DNA from: Saxidomus purpurata
Taxonomy: Eukaryota; Mollusca; Bivalvia; Venerida; Veneridae
Reading direction: 5' to 3'
Assembly: GCA_022818135.1 (NCBI GenBank)
Contig: JAFMSR010000009.1
Location: forward strand, 18,396,413-18,460,412
DNA length: 64,000 bases
Part shown: positions 1 to 12,065 of the stretch, one piece after another
Layout: the number at the start of each line of letters is the position of its first letter
Numbering within the stretch: the first letter of the stretch is position 1
Notes under the pieces: model-generated
The model's input: the letters and a program-made list of their open reading frames with translations, nothing else
The model's database searches: none
What the model was told of the DNA's origin: nothing
Position numbers and translations under genes: made by a program

Positions 1-545
1 TATGATATTAGTCTTTTATAAAGCTTTGATTAAGACATTGGTGTGTTAATAGTCAGTCTTTAATACTTACAGTGTGTTAATATGATATAAGTCTTTATAA
101 AGCTTTGATTAAGACATTGGTGTGTTAATAGTCAGTCTTTAATACTTACAGTGTGTTAAAATGATATTAGTCTTTATAAAGCTTTGATTAAGACATTGGT
201 GTGTTAATAGTCAGTCTTTAATACTTGCAGTGTGTTAATATGATATAAGTCTTTATAAAGCTTTGATTAAGACATTGGTGTGTTAATAGTCAGTCTTTAA
301 TACTTACAGTGTGTTAAAATGATATTAGTCTTTATAAAGCTTTGATTAAGACATTGGTGTGTTAATAGTCACAGTCTTTAATACTTACAGTGTGTTAATA
401 TGATATTAGTCTTTATAAAGATTTGATTAAGACATTGGTGTGTTAATAGTCACAGTCTTTAATACTTGCAGTGTGTTAATATGATATAAGTCTTTATAAA
501 GCTTTGATTAAGACGTTCTTCTTTTAATATTGACAGTGGGTTAAT
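1..545. repeat. 79-81 bp tandem repeat array
   Basis: Units begin near 1, 81, 160, 239, 318, 399 and 480, each starting like 'atgatattagtctttataaa' and ending in 'cagtgtgttaa'. The first units are 79-80 bp; two later ones gain a two-base insertion ('agtcacagtc'). The last unit diverges after about 513. The array probably continues left of the window. No coding potential is seen. Confidence 0.95.
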
Positions 546-1009
546 TTGTGTGAAATAGTCTTTAAAGCTTTGACTGTTTGGAGATAAAATAGATTTCATT
601 GGCAACTAGCATGTTGTTTTCCTGGAAGACATTTATAATCTTTTATAGTTTTATTGAGAACATTGCACTCAGTATGTAACAAAATGTTAGTGTTGAACTG
701 TACAAAAGTATTGGACTGTACAAAAACATTTTTTATGTTTTTGTATTAAATTGTAATTGTCAATTAATTATGTACAAAGTAACTGAGATGGGATAAGCTT
801 GTCTTGCATAATTCATTTCAAGGTAGATTTAAAGCTTTGATTATAAGACATTCTTTGGAGATTAAATATATTTCCTTGGCAACATGTGAGTTGTGTTCTT
901 GGAAGACATTTATAATTCTTTGTAATTTTATTGAGAACATTGCATTCAATATGTTATGGAATCTTAAAATTAAACTTTAAAAAAAAGTTTTAATGTTTAT
1001 GTAATTATA
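546..1009. repeat. Two-copy diverged direct repeat, no gene
   Basis: The stretch around 576-640 (ending 'ggaagacatttataat') recurs, diverged, around 856-925, with a matching 'ttattgagaacattgca' continuation in both. It follows the tandem array and looks like older duplicated non-coding DNA. No ORF or RNA gene is recognisable. Confidence 0.6.
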
Positions 1010-2190
1010 ATTATCCCCCTCCGCATAGCGGGAGGGGAATATAGGAATAGTCTGTCTGTCTGTAGTATTTACTGTCTGCTCCATATCACTTTCACCCCTT
1101 CAAGGATTTTGATGAAACTTTGGTTAGATATTTACCTCATCAAAAGGAAGTGCAGAAACCATGAAAGGGTCATGCTTGCTCATGGTCAAGGTTACAACTT
1201 GAGGTCAAATGTTTGCGTTTAATATTTCCTGTCTGCTCCATACCTCCCGAGCGTCATTGTTTGTGTCACACCTTGGTTAAGTTTTTTGTACCATCCCATT
1301 TTATTTCAAAACCATTAGAGGTACTGCTTTGAAACTTACCATACTAACATCCATCAACAGACAAGAGTATATAACTCTGTCAAGGTTTTTGTCAGAATTA
1401 GGGCCCCTCTTCGACTTGGAAAGTGCATTGAGCTTGGTTAAGTTTTCATACCACCCCACTTTATTTTAAAACCAATGCAGATATTGCTTTTAAACTAGCC
1501 ATACTTATTTACCATCATAACATTCTTCCACAGAAAAGAGTACATAACTCTTGTCAAGGTTTTTGTCAGAATTATGCCCCCTTTTTGACTTGGAAAATGC
1601 ATTGAATATGGGTAAAATCCACTTGTTGACTTAATCCTTTGAACTATTGCTATGAAGCCTGGAATACTTGTTTTAAATAATTACCCCAATCTGTAGGCGA
1701 GAGAAGGTAACTCTGTCAAAGATTTTTTTATTAATTAAGGCCCTTTATCGACTTAGAATCTTGGTTAAGTTTTGGTACCAGTCCACTTTTTAACTAAACT
1801 GTTTGAGATATTACCTAGAAAATTGGAATACTTATTAACAATCATGATCCCCAGAAATAGGCAGGAGAAGGTAACTCTGTCAATGATTTCATTTGAATTA
1901 TGGTTCTTTTCGACTTAGAAACTCAGTTAAAATTTGCATTCTTGTCCACTTGTTTACTTTACCGTTTGAGATATTACTTTGAAAGTTGGAATACTTGTGA
2001 CACCTATCTGTAATCAAGAGAAGATGACTCTGTGAAAATGTTTCTTGATTTGTACTTACACATTCCTAGTTGAAGTCTTTTGTGCAACTGGCACTGTCAT
2101 GCACATATATCATCAACCACTTGTATTATTTTAAAACTTTGCTGTAGTATTCAGGGTAATCAAACAATTAAGTTTGAAAAAAAGTGCCCG
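1010..2190 (-). repeat. Dispersed repeat, reverse-oriented relative to 36.1-37.2 kb
   Basis: Repeated blocks containing 'aactctgtcaaggtttttg' followed by 'agaatta...cc' and 'gacttggaaa' are the reverse complement of blocks at 36,340-37,150 (for example 'ttctgacaaaaaccttt' there). The left edge, near 1015-1035, carries the short inverted pair 'cccctccgc...gggagggg'. No protein is encoded; ORFs here are incidental. Confidence 0.7.
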
Positions 2191-2340
2191 CCGCATGTGA
2201 AATTTCAAAAAGTAAATAAAAAATATTTAAAAATGTGCCCGCCGCATGTGAAATTTCGAAAAGTAAATAAAAAAAAATATAAAATGTACTCGCCGCCTGT
2301 GAAAATTTGAGAAGTAAAAAATAAAATAAAAATAAAAATT
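2183..2340. repeat. Short tandem repeat of about 50 bp, three copies
   Basis: Three copies of 'gtgcccgccgcatgtgaaat' plus 'aaaagtaaataaaa' start near 2185, 2235 and 2286; the third is diverged. Small ORFs on both strands here are made of the repeat and are not genes. Confidence 0.8.
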
Positions 2341-3296
2341 TCGCTCGCCCGCCCCATTTTTTTAGTGAAAAAATCCGAAGAACTATTAATCAAATTGGTG
2401 TGGCCTAAAGGAATAAATCATCTAAATTCTAACGCTCGCTTAGTAATTTTGACGTACCACATAAACTACAGTGAAAATTATACAACATCCGGGGATATGG
2501 ATTACACTGACACACTTCCGTTCTAGTTATTTTGGCAAAACCAGCTTCAATGGAGTAAAAATAAGTGTGTTACGGAGATTTTAATAAATGTAAGTAAATG
2601 GTATTAACATTTTCACTAATAAAGGCTTGGTGGTGAGTATGTTTGGTAATACTTACCTTTCTTCTGAACACTTTTGGCTGTTTTTCTTTCTTTTGAGTAC
2701 AAGAACGTTTTGTTTACGTTTTACAGTGTTTACTTCCGGGGTTTACGTCATTCACGCCGCAAATATACGTCATTATAAATATAGCTCGAGAACTTAAGTA
2801 TGTCGAGAACTCATGACTCCAGGAAGGATTTTATCAAGTTACGGGTCTTTTTTTCGTGGTAAGCTTTTGAAACACTGAAATATTAACTAGTATTTCAATA
2901 ATATCCCACGGTTGTTTACCCGGAGATCGGTGTGTAGGAAACTAGGAATTACAGTAGATCATTCAACGCATGTTTATAAAACTCTGTAGATCTACTTGAA
3001 AATATACTATTTTGATAAATAAGTGATGCTTGCTCGTGAAAGACGGGGAGTATGTGGACAAGACGGTCTAGTTCTTCATACTTGGAACAATGAACTGTAG
3101 ATTTTCAATTAGCATTCACAATTTGGAGACATTCCCAGAGATTCGTCTTTGATAATAATCAATTAAGACATTGTTCATTCAACAGGTAAACAGTATATTT
3201 TTGCTAATGTTCAGTTTAAGCAATAGTGTCTTTATATTAGTTAAAATCCATAGGAATAAGAGATGTAGTTTTCACGAATGATTCGCTTGTCAAACA
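2341..3296. other. Gene-free stretch beside the Polinton remnant
   Basis: No convincing ORF, RNA gene or repeat array. A 'tataaata' at about 2775 is not tied to any transcript. The element's left end may lie in here, but I could not identify terminal inverted repeats. Confidence 0.4.
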
Positions 3297-6200
3297 CTAG
3301 TCTGTAATATTTGTTGTGTGACAAGGTAATAAGTTTGTACTATTTCTGTCTCTACTGATTTTGAAAGGAGCATTTACTGCAATTGAATATTTGAACTTAT
3401 CAAGTAGCATTGCCTTCATAACACCAAAATTGATAGTTTGTAAATTTCTGTAACTAAGTGTGATTCCTCTGATTTTGCAATATGTTTGTTTTCCGGATTC
3501 AACCTGCTCTTTTAAGCGAAATGCGTAGTTTTTTAACCTCCAGTAATGAAAGTAATTATCTCCTTTCCTGTAACTTCGTCGGTAATCGCTGAGGCAATCA
3601 CCCAGGGGAGGCACCCATTTCACTGCAAATATAACTGTGTCAGTGTGCAGTGCCCTTTCAGCTAAAGGCTCTAAACAACTAGTTTAAGCAGGCTTGGGTA
3701 GGCGTGCGGCTATATGGACAAATGTTTTCGCACTTGTGTCCAAAAAATTGTCTTTATGTTTCAACTTCATTTCAGCCAAGTCGTCCGATACATAATTTAC
3801 GAACAAAAAACAAAAATAATATCAAACAGGGAATGCCACGTACCAAAAACGCAGCCTCCCCAAAACGAGCCCCACAGCACCCAGAAGTGCACACCACCAA
3901 CACACACACACACACACACGCACACACACACGACACACACACACAATCATGTACACACACACAGATACACTACCAACACACACTAGCATACAAAGCAAAC
4001 ACACGAGGACAAAACGAACAATTAAAGGAACACAGTGGGGCACCGCCTTGGAACGGTCAGTGGCAAAAACACCACTGGGGAGCTTAAACCGGTTTATGGT
4101 GCGCACCCAACCTCACTCTTACCCCCCACCATGTTCCAAAGTCACAGGACAGTGTAAATAAAAGTAATCCCTGCTAGGTGAATCTCTAACACACGCAATG
4201 GAAACAAAAGGCATGGTATGTAAAACACAAAAATGCTCGTGTATAAATATATAAAAAGCAAACCTTGAGAACCAAAAAACGTATGTACTCAATGCCTTTG
4301 CAGAAGGCAGAGCACCAAGAGAAACACCCTTAAGGGCCCGACGAAACAGGCCAGAGGACAGAAATCAAAACAGTTTCGTCCCAGTGGGATTTAAAAACTG
4401 CCCATCACAGAGTCCTCCCCCTCTTCCGTCAGACACAATCAAAGAGGGAAGCATAGCGTCCAACTGTAAACGGGTTGAACACGAAGGCGAGTTCTTTTCT
4501 CTAGTCAATTCATCAAAATAGACGGCATGATCATCGACGAACTTGAAACCAAAACGAATTAATCATCAACTTTGCTAAGGCCTACATACCGTTTTTTTTT
4601 TTTCGTATGTTTTCATAGACAATCCAGATACCCTCCTTTTCATGGTAACGAGTAATATATTTGTGCTTTAGTTCTTCTGTTGTACACCACGATGGTCAAC
4701 CGCTAGCTACCAGATTTAGTTTTAAGAAGGTATTTACATACTCCTCATAGAATTGGCACCGTATTTTGACATGTTCTCAAAGTGCCAGACTTCATAAATG
4801 TTTGGCCTTCTATAGTTCATCTGTCGCCAATGTACCTACAAAAGATCGTTGTTCATCTGTATGAGTACACGTATCTTCTGTTTTACTTCGGCACACGATT
4901 TACCCACATGAAAACAACAACTTGCCGTTGACGTTGCACGGTATAACCGGGCGAAACAGCTGGCGTGGTGGGATGACTTTGTGTTTAACAATCCCTTTGT
5001 AGTTTCCAAGGCTTTCAAAATTTTCTGTGATGATGGTTGTATGACCTAATGGTACTTTTCCGGTTTTGTTACTGAAAGTATATAGAAACGTGATGCTCCA
5101 GGGTTTTCCATTCGATTGTATAAGTGCGGGAAGAAACCATTTTCAATTATTCAATGCTAAACATAGCCGGTAGTTTCGCCGGTGCAATGGGTATAAAGTT
5201 GATCGAATCAATCATTTTCACCTTGCATGACTCCACAACCAGACTCATTACATTTGCTCCGTTTAGAACAATCCTACGTTAGATTGCATATCGGTATAGA
5301 TTCTGAAGAATAGGGTTCGAGTCATATCCTTGAAAGTTCTCTTTTGAAAACAGCCACAAACAACATTCGTCTGAGGTATAGCTTCCTTTGAAAATATATT
5401 TTTGTCACAGTTTTCACAATGTCTTGTGCTTGTGACATCGTTCTGCATGCATTGTGTACATACTTTGTGAGCCACAAACAAGTGCGGTTTATGCTCGAAA
5501 GAACCACACATTTTTTGTTGCAGTTGGAACAAATTCAAGTAGAATAGGGAAGGTATCCCTTGTTGCAGGCTACCATGTCTTCTTGTGTGCACTCAAAACC
5601 GAAGAAGATGAACGTTTTAGCAGTTTTCTTCTTGTTCATAAGTTCTTCTTCAATTGACATTGGCGTATCACCCGCTTTATCTTCAGGCAGCTTAAAAGAT
5701 TGATGCATTTTACTGATGAAGATATGGCATGCATTACAATACCTTTCCCGTATACGTGATCTTTCTTATGCATTTTTCTGATGATTGTCGTACTACATTC
5801 AGTGCATGTGTCATAGGTGTTACAGGTTGAATTACCTTTATAGGTAATCGCTGCTCGGATATCAACGCATTCTTGTTTTTGAAAGTATCTGTTACATTTT
5901 TTGCAATGTATCCTCTCGTACGAATCATTCTTCTCGTGTACTTTTCGGCAAGAAGCGCCGATGTTGTTACAAGCATTTCTGTCTTTATGGTAGTACCCTC
6001 TATTAAACATGGTGCAGAAGTAGTTTCGTGTCAATAACGCGGACATTGACGTGATGACATCGATATGTTCTTCGTGATAATATTAATATATTTTGTTTTC
6101 CGCTTCTGGTCCATTGTAAATCATCGCATTAAAATGTTCTGTAGAGAGGACATGTAGTTGGTTTTCCTCTAGTACTGTTTGAAATTGTTTGCTTTCCTCT

Positions 6201-6334
6201 ATTCCACACTGGCCTTCCTTTACACTGGCAGCTTTGTGTAAAAGTCTAGCTAGGTCGCCCTGTGGATCTTGACCTTTTCTTATGCTTTCCCACTTTTCAT
6301 GTTTATCAATCTGGACTATGCTCTTGCACAGCAT
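3297..6334 (-). pseudogene. Decayed Polinton/Maverick-type family-B DNA polymerase
   Basis: A protein-primed family-B DNA polymerase replicates Polinton/Maverick elements; this copy is broken. Fragments lie in collinear order on the minus strand. 6334-6083 carries an N-terminal polymerase-associated segment ('KEGQCGIEESKQFQ'). 6046-5636 and 5592-5263 carry Cys-rich zinc-ribbon-like parts ('CKKCNRYFQKQEC', 'CENCDKN'). About 5220-5130 carries an exonuclease-region motif ('MIDSINFIP'). About 4840-4740 carries 'EVWHFENMSKYG'. 3623-3297 carries a C-terminal piece ('KNYAFRLKEQ' then 'CKIRGITLSYRN'). Frames change between pieces and internal stops are present. The core polymerase is shortened and split by foreign sequence at about 3,640-4,500. 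Family assignment rests on remembered motif patterns. The plus-strand integrase remnant nearby supports it. Confidence 0.72.
3640..4500. repeat. Sequence interrupting the polymerase remnant, with (CA)n microsatellite
   Basis: About 860 bases with no polymerase similarity sit between polymerase fragments. They contain a (CA)n-rich tract at about 3,897-3,965 that creates spurious His/Thr-rich ORFs on both strands. The stretch 'ttaaaccggtttatggtgcg' and its surroundings look like a dispersed element, but edges and target duplications are not clear. Confidence 0.5.
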
Positions 6335-6743
6335 AAATTGTGAAAGTTTCTATCCGAATAATACTTTTTCCAGTAAAAATCTGTCTTTGTTCACAGAATT
6401 ACAGTGTTTTCTTGTTCCACCGCTTGGCATGTCTACCAAAGTTATTTCAAACTCCAAACTCTCATTGATAACAAAGTTCTTATTTGACTGTAAAACACGT
6501 TCCACTTCATGAAGAAAATGATCAGCCGTTAAGGCAGTTACAGGTCCGACCGTCCGAATAGAATAACTATACGGTAATCCAATGTAAGACTTTGCACAAC
6601 CACGTAGTTAAACTGTCTTGTAATCCCACAACTTCCAAGTCATTGCATGTGGCCTTGTATGTCGATGATTTGGTCTTAAACTTTTTTATTATCCGTTTGT
6701 TGACACTTACGCAGATTGTAGTATTCCCTAGCATCAGTATTTT

Positions 6744-7115
6744 TTATAAATTTTGGAGCTGATGCTTCTGAAGTTGGTGGTACTGCCCGCTTACGACCAT
6801 CGCCAACTTGGCGCTTATCTCGCAATTGTCTGAAAAGATTGTCTTCTCGACTAAATACATAACCACATTCTGAGCAATGAAAACTTTTTCGTTTAGGTGC
6901 TTGTGTACATGTCTATCTAAATTATCCCTCCTTGTGAATACTTTTCCACATACATTTATATTACATTTTTTAACTTTTCCCGGTAGTTCGCTCTTTTTGA
7001 CTGTCTTGTAATCACACATCAGGCAACAGAACTTCATATTGACAGCTTGACGAATTTGAAGAGAAAGATCTATCTTAACAGGCAGAAAACGTAAGAATAA
7101 AGTAGTAAATTTCAT
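6744..7115 (-). pseudogene. C2H2 zinc-finger fragment upstream of the polymerase remnant
   Basis: An ORF of 123 codons contains Cys pairs and a classical finger tail, with 'CGKVFTRRDNLDRHVHKH' as the core, preceded by 'MKFCCLMCDYKT'. It sits just upstream of the polymerase fragments on the same strand. It may be the N-terminal zinc-finger part of the same polymerase ORF or a separate element gene; the 400 bases between are not open. Truncation after the finger and the loss of the following finger's Cys residues suggest decay. Confidence 0.5.
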
Positions 7116-7239
7116 TGTTGTGCCAGCCGTGTAAGAAACAACATGTTTTCATCTCAGTGTCGAGACTGTTAGCAGGATTTTTCTAGGAAAGATGCCATGT
7201 TGAGACAATTACGATACAAACATTGACAGAGAGTAACTC

Positions 7240-7350
7240 ATGCGTATCAACCACCACCGCTAGAGGAAGTGTCACCACCACCACCACTGGAGGGAGTCCC
7301 ACCACCACTTTTGGAGGGGATGCCACCACTACCACCACCAAAGGTGGAAT
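7240..7350. repeat. CCA-rich low-complexity tract
   Basis: Runs such as 'tcaccaccaccaccactgga' and 'cccaccaccacttttggag' repeat several times. The tract lies between the divergent minus-strand polymerase/zinc-finger remnants and the plus-strand ATPase-like remnant. It could be remains of a Pro- or Thr-rich segment of an element protein. Confidence 0.6.
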
Positions 7351-7509
7351 GCTTTCGATATAGACGCATAATGTAAACCCGATGGTTTTCCATCACCTAT
7401 TAACCATGATGATAAAATGTCCTACATGTAACTATCATTGATTTATTTGTAAGCTTAGGGATAAATAGCAAATACAAACTGACATAATATCATAACTAGT
7501 GTATATTTC

Positions 7510-8050
7510 AGCTTGTCGTAAGATAACGTTTGTAAAGGAGCTATTGCAACAGCACGTCACTAGAATTCATCCTCAGATACAGAGGATTGATTGGCTATAC
7601 AAGAGATGGAAGCCACTGTATTCGTAAATTCACAGGACAGTACCACCAAGAGTGGAATTTGTTCAAGGTATCCCGGCAGATTTAGCAGATGATGAGTTCT
7701 TCGACCCAACGATGAACAATTTACTTATTCTGGACGACCTGTTCTCCGAAGCTGGCAAGGAGAAGCGCATCACGGACAGAAAGGTGCCACCACAGATCGC
7801 TGTCGGTAATTTCCATTAACCAGAACTTAGACGGGAACAAAAACCCCACGCAGAGACGAAATTGTCATTATCTAATTCTTTTCAACAACCCAGTGGATCG
7901 ACAGGCTATGATGACATTGGGCAGACAGATTAATCCTGGGCTCACAGACAATTTTATGAAAATGTTCTCAAAAGCTACAAAATATCCATATGGGTATCTT
8001 CAAGTGGACTTAAAACCATTCACCTCTGAGGATGACAGATAGAAGTACGA
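7510..8050 (+). pseudogene. Polinton-associated P-loop ATPase-like remnant
   Basis: Translated pieces in different plus frames show 'RIDWLYKRWKPLYS' (about 7,585), then 'FVQGIPADLADDEFFDP' followed by a Walker B-like 'LLILDDL' (about 7,710-7,745), then 'LFNNPVDRQAMMTLGRQ' (about 7,890) and 'YGYLQVDLKPFTSEDD' (about 7,990-8,035). This order matches an ATPase-like protein I associate with Polinton/adintovirus-type elements, perhaps for genome packaging. The Walker A region is not seen, and frameshifts break the reading frame. Role in packaging is inference from family context. Confidence 0.6.
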
Positions 8051-8064
8051 AGTGATATGGCAGT

Positions 8065-8791
8065 GTGGTTCCGCCACTCACACCTTTAGCACGTCCGCCA
8101 ACCAATCACATGCCAAAACACGAAAACCGACCTGACTTAACCAATCATATGCAAGCAAGTCCACGCGAAACTAAAAAAGAGAGGGTTATACCGCAGCTAG
8201 GTCATTCTTCGTTTGGCACTCAAACTGTTTGGATTGACGAAAACCCCAAGGGAGGCGGAATAATGTCTGATAAGGCACAAGCATGCGATGGTTGTGGACT
8301 TTTGTTTGATTCTGTGCATGATGTGCAAAAACATCGATCCGAAAAAAGGGAAAATGCATAACGATAGCAATATTGAAATGGATGATAATATTGAAAACAA
8401 TTAGGGCTACCTATCACTTTGGAAAAAGGCTTAAGAGTGCAACGGCGATAAATACGACGAACTATAAGATCAGTGTAAACAGGATGGAGAAGACGAAGAG
8501 GATGCACAGGACATAGCAGAAGATCGTATTCAACCATATAATGAACGCTGATTCTTTGACAAATACGAGTACCTACTGGATTCTTACATACTTCCACTTC
8601 AGAACAGTGCACAACATAAGAAGATATTAGAGGATATAAACTCCTTGATACAAAAAAGTGTGAGCACTACATCCGCCGTTAAACGGGTGCTGAGAAAATA
8701 TACATCGGAATTTAAAGATCTGTTCGAGTCGGCGTTCTCCGAGTACGAAACAGACCATGAAAGTGTGGAAGACGAAATGGACACTGAATAA
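8065..8791 (+). pseudogene. Zinc-finger ORF of the Polinton-like element, frameshifted
   Basis: The first 98 codons are open (8,065-8,361) and hold a C2H2-like finger, 'CDGCGLLFDSVHDVQKH'. Further coding-like sequence continues in other frames to the stop at 8,789-8,791. It includes an acidic stretch (about 8,485-8,530) and a charged C-terminal helix-like region (about 8,600-8,785). The function is unknown; it follows the ATPase-like fragment directly and may have been the C-terminal half of the same protein or an overlapping ORF. Confidence 0.5.
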
Positions 8792-9094
8792 ATACTGTGC
8801 CACATTAACTTTTACTTCATTAACATTGTGGGCTTTGAACAGTACAGACATGTCTCCTTGGGAGGATTAATTAATATATTTCGATCCTAAACACACTGCA
8901 AGTTTTGCATGGACACAGAAACTGTATACAGTAGTGAAAGGAAAGGAAGGAAAATATAACATTGGTATGCGTAGAATAAGAAAAATTCTGCACAGCCAAG
9001 AAGCTTACAGTCTCCATAAACCATAATTTATTTTTTTGGCTCTATTCATATGTACTTATCCTTTGAGTAAATAGTTCTGTTTCCTATTGCAGGT

Positions 9095-9762
9095 CAAGAG
9101 TTTAGAGCAAAAAAGGTACAGTCGTTGATGTATGTATACAATGTGAGATACCTTCCAACGCAGAATGAAACCAAAGCTTCAACTTCGGAACGGGCAATTT
9201 TGACGATTATACAAAACAACTTTATCGTTATTTTACTCACAAAGACGACTACGCGTATTTACCAGTACTACAGAACATAGCCGACAGTTACAATCATATC
9301 TATCATAGAACGATCTGGATGTCACCTTCCGATGTCACAGACAATAACCAGGAGGAAGTGCGACTGGCCACTTAGTTTGTCCAAAATAGAAAATACACAA
9401 AACTAGACGCAAAACTTAAACCATTCAAATTTAAAATTGGTGATTATGAGTGAATCAGCCACTTGCGAAATCCCTTTACACGAGCTTATGATGGCACTTA
9501 TACGGGGGAGATCTTTCAGATTAACATAAAATATCACAGAAGAATCTTGGCGATCTACAGACTTCGCGATTTATAATAAGATGATATCACGGGGACATTC
9601 TACGAATCTGAACTGCAGAAAATACATTTCGATCCAAACCAATTTTGGAAAGTGGAAAAAGTGTTGAGAAGCAAATGGAAGGAACAACGTAAACAATACT
9701 CTGTGAAATGGAAAAGCTATCCAAAAAAATCAAGGTTGATTAAAGCTAGTGACATTGAATGA
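9095..9762 (+). pseudogene. Retroviral-type (rve) integrase C-terminal remnant with chromodomain-like tail
   Basis: Integrases of this type insert Polinton-type elements into the host chromosome. Plus-strand fragments in changing frames show a late catalytic-core segment with 'LPVLQNIADSYNHIYH' (about 9,260-9,305) and 'MSPSDVT' (about 9,318), a linker ('FKFKIGDY', about 9,425-9,450), and an SH3/chromodomain-like end with 'FWKVEKVL' (about 9,643) and 'YSVKWKSYPKK'. The last frame ends at the stop 9,760-9,762. Internal stops and frame changes show it is dead. The N-terminal zinc domain and most of the catalytic triad are not visible. Position near the opposite end from the polymerase C-terminus fits a compact, deleted Polinton. 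Confidence 0.75.
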
Positions 9763-12065
9763 ATGCATCAATCTAACCGTGCTGTAATAAGCTTTATATT
9801 TTGCTATATAAATACCATTGTAAATATGTAAATAAACTGTAAAAACTAACATTATTTTCTCTTTTCATTTTATAAATACATCTGTACCTTAAGTCATAAA
9901 CTATACTGGGGCGTGTGCCACTGAATTGCAAAGCCAATCTTTAAACAACTTCAGGCCCTTAAGTACAAAAATGTGATGAAATTAAAAGCAGAGCTCTGTA
10001 AATTGTTAAAATATCGTCTGCTCTATTAAAGTCATAGGACATTTACCTTGTATTTTGTCGTCTGCTTCGTTGGTAAAAACGATGTGTACTCCTCGGTGGC
10101 TAGGTTCAAATGATAAAGCATAAGTTTGTTTGTCAATATGATATTAAATGACGTAATTGGGTGACAATCTCTTGCTAAAACACTTCGGTGAGTGTCACTT
10201 ACATCAATTAAACATTTCGCGCCATTCATTTCTGTATAGTTTGAAACCAACGAGTGATAAACTGATCTTCGTTACCTTATACTTGAACAAAATATTAGAA
10301 CGTCTGCTGTTCACATTTGATTGATGGGATAAGGTAGGGCAGAATCGCAATATTTCTGTTGATAAAACTGTGTTTCGAAATGGTTTATATACATAAACAA
10401 ATTAACAATTGATGGATCATTTGATGTGTGTACTGCTTAGATAAAGGGTAATAGAGATATGTTAACCTTATCCCAAAAGATAGACATTCAAAGATAGCTT
10501 TAAATAGAAAACCCCCACATCCAGTTGTGTCTGCTAAAGTGCATTGATCAAGGTTATTGCGGGCCTGAACAGCGGCCCGCTATATTTAATACGTGGTTGG
10601 AAAATGTAACATGTAGGTGAAGTAGTGTATAGTTCTTTAAACAAAATGTTATGAAAATCGCCTAGGAAGGTGCGATAAAGAATGGGTTAAACCACTGTTC
10701 ATTGCGTAGCTTAAGATTTTTCAAAAAGTTGATATTTCTATCTTTTATTCATGTAAACGTCAAATTATTTTATATCCTTGTGTACCGTTTAATAATGTAC
10801 TGAAAAGTTTTTATTGTTCGGCTCGTATAAAACCGATATCGGTCAAACATGCCGGTATTTCCGGTATCGGGTAAAGTGGGTCCATTACGTTACTATGACT
10901 CGATATTTATGATATAAAATTGACAATCACGCTTCAATTGTTTTTGAATGAAAGTATCACTGTACAGTCACTGACAGTCTATTTTAATCAGAAATAGCAT
11001 GTTAGCAATAGAGTGACAGGTAACCAAAGTTTACTAACTGGCCGGGATGCACTTTCCATTTTTATCAGACTGGTTTACATTTCGAATCATCAGACTGGTC
11101 TACAGCAATAAACTGAAAGGTAGCCAAACTAATTGGTCGGTATGTACTTTAAATTAACGAGACTTTTCAATAATCGTGAAAATGTGCATTGTTTTAGACT
11201 GCAAACGATTTTGTGAGGATAGATACGGGAATAGAATTGTACATTCTGAAAATCACCTTAATGGAACATAGCGTAGAACATATTATAATATTGCTGCGTT
11301 AATTGTGTTTTAATTAACGCTGAATAAAAATAGGGATCTAATATACAATCTAATAAATCCTGATGAAAGAAAAACGGAAAGAGCGTAAAGATTATTTTTT
11401 TAAACTTTGTCATGAATATTTTTTGGTTTCTTTTTAAGTCAGAAATGATACACTGAAAATGAGTAACAGTTACTAAATTGTAACTACACAAACCAGATAG
11501 TCAAGTATTTGCTATACATGAACCTAGAATATAAATTTATTCCGTCTATGTTATAAAGTCTATAAAGTTTATTTGCATCTTCCATTTCAAAATATTAACA
11601 TGAAAGCTTTGTTTCTAGGCCCGCTGTGATACGTAGTATCACAGTTTTTCTTGTTAGAGATGTGTTTACTTTCGTTCAAACATAGCTGTAATAGAAAACC
11701 CATCATCCAGTTGTGATTGAACTCACCGTCTGCTAAAGTTTAACTCTATCTACTAAATACTCAAGACACACATTCCAGCACTTGTATAGTGGAATCGATA
11801 AAGTCCTACCTGGCTGATTTTTGAAAATTCCCATCTGCGAGACCAAGATGGCGGCTTTATATAGAACATATAAGGAAAATGATGACGTCACACTCCCTGA
11901 AGAAAGGCACATGACTACTGTGGTGAATGAAAATCTATTGTATAAATGGAGTATCTCAGTCATCAACGGTTTCACAACCATGTAATATGCTGTGACCAAA
12001 ACTTCATTGATTTATGATATTAAAACTGTATAATATTTAAAAACGTTAATGTTTTCTGATTTCAG
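9763..12065. other. Intergenic or intronic stretch with short palindromes
   Basis: No supported gene. A perfect 7-bp-arm hairpin lies at 10,559-10,580 (gcgggcc/ggcccgc), a 'ccgatatcgg' palindrome at about 10,833 and a near-perfect palindrome at 11,624-11,644. The phrase 'ccagttgtg...tctgctaaag' occurs near 10,520 and again near 11,710, suggesting two diverged copies of a short dispersed element. If the DNAJC22-type gene is whole, this region and the Polinton remnant may lie in its first intron. Confidence 0.5.
11624..11644. repeat. Perfect palindrome ctgtgatac-gta-gtatcacag
   Basis: Arms of 9 bases pair perfectly around a 3-base centre. It is preceded by 'ggcccg', and a shorter relative with the same preceding bases occurs at 50,570-50,587. 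It looks like the end of a dispersed foldback element. Confidence 0.7.

Noticed and set aside
3704..4106. His/Thr-rich ORFs on both strands (90-127 codons)
   Set aside because: They are frames through a (CA)n microsatellite; open reading in several frames on both strands is expected from the repeat.
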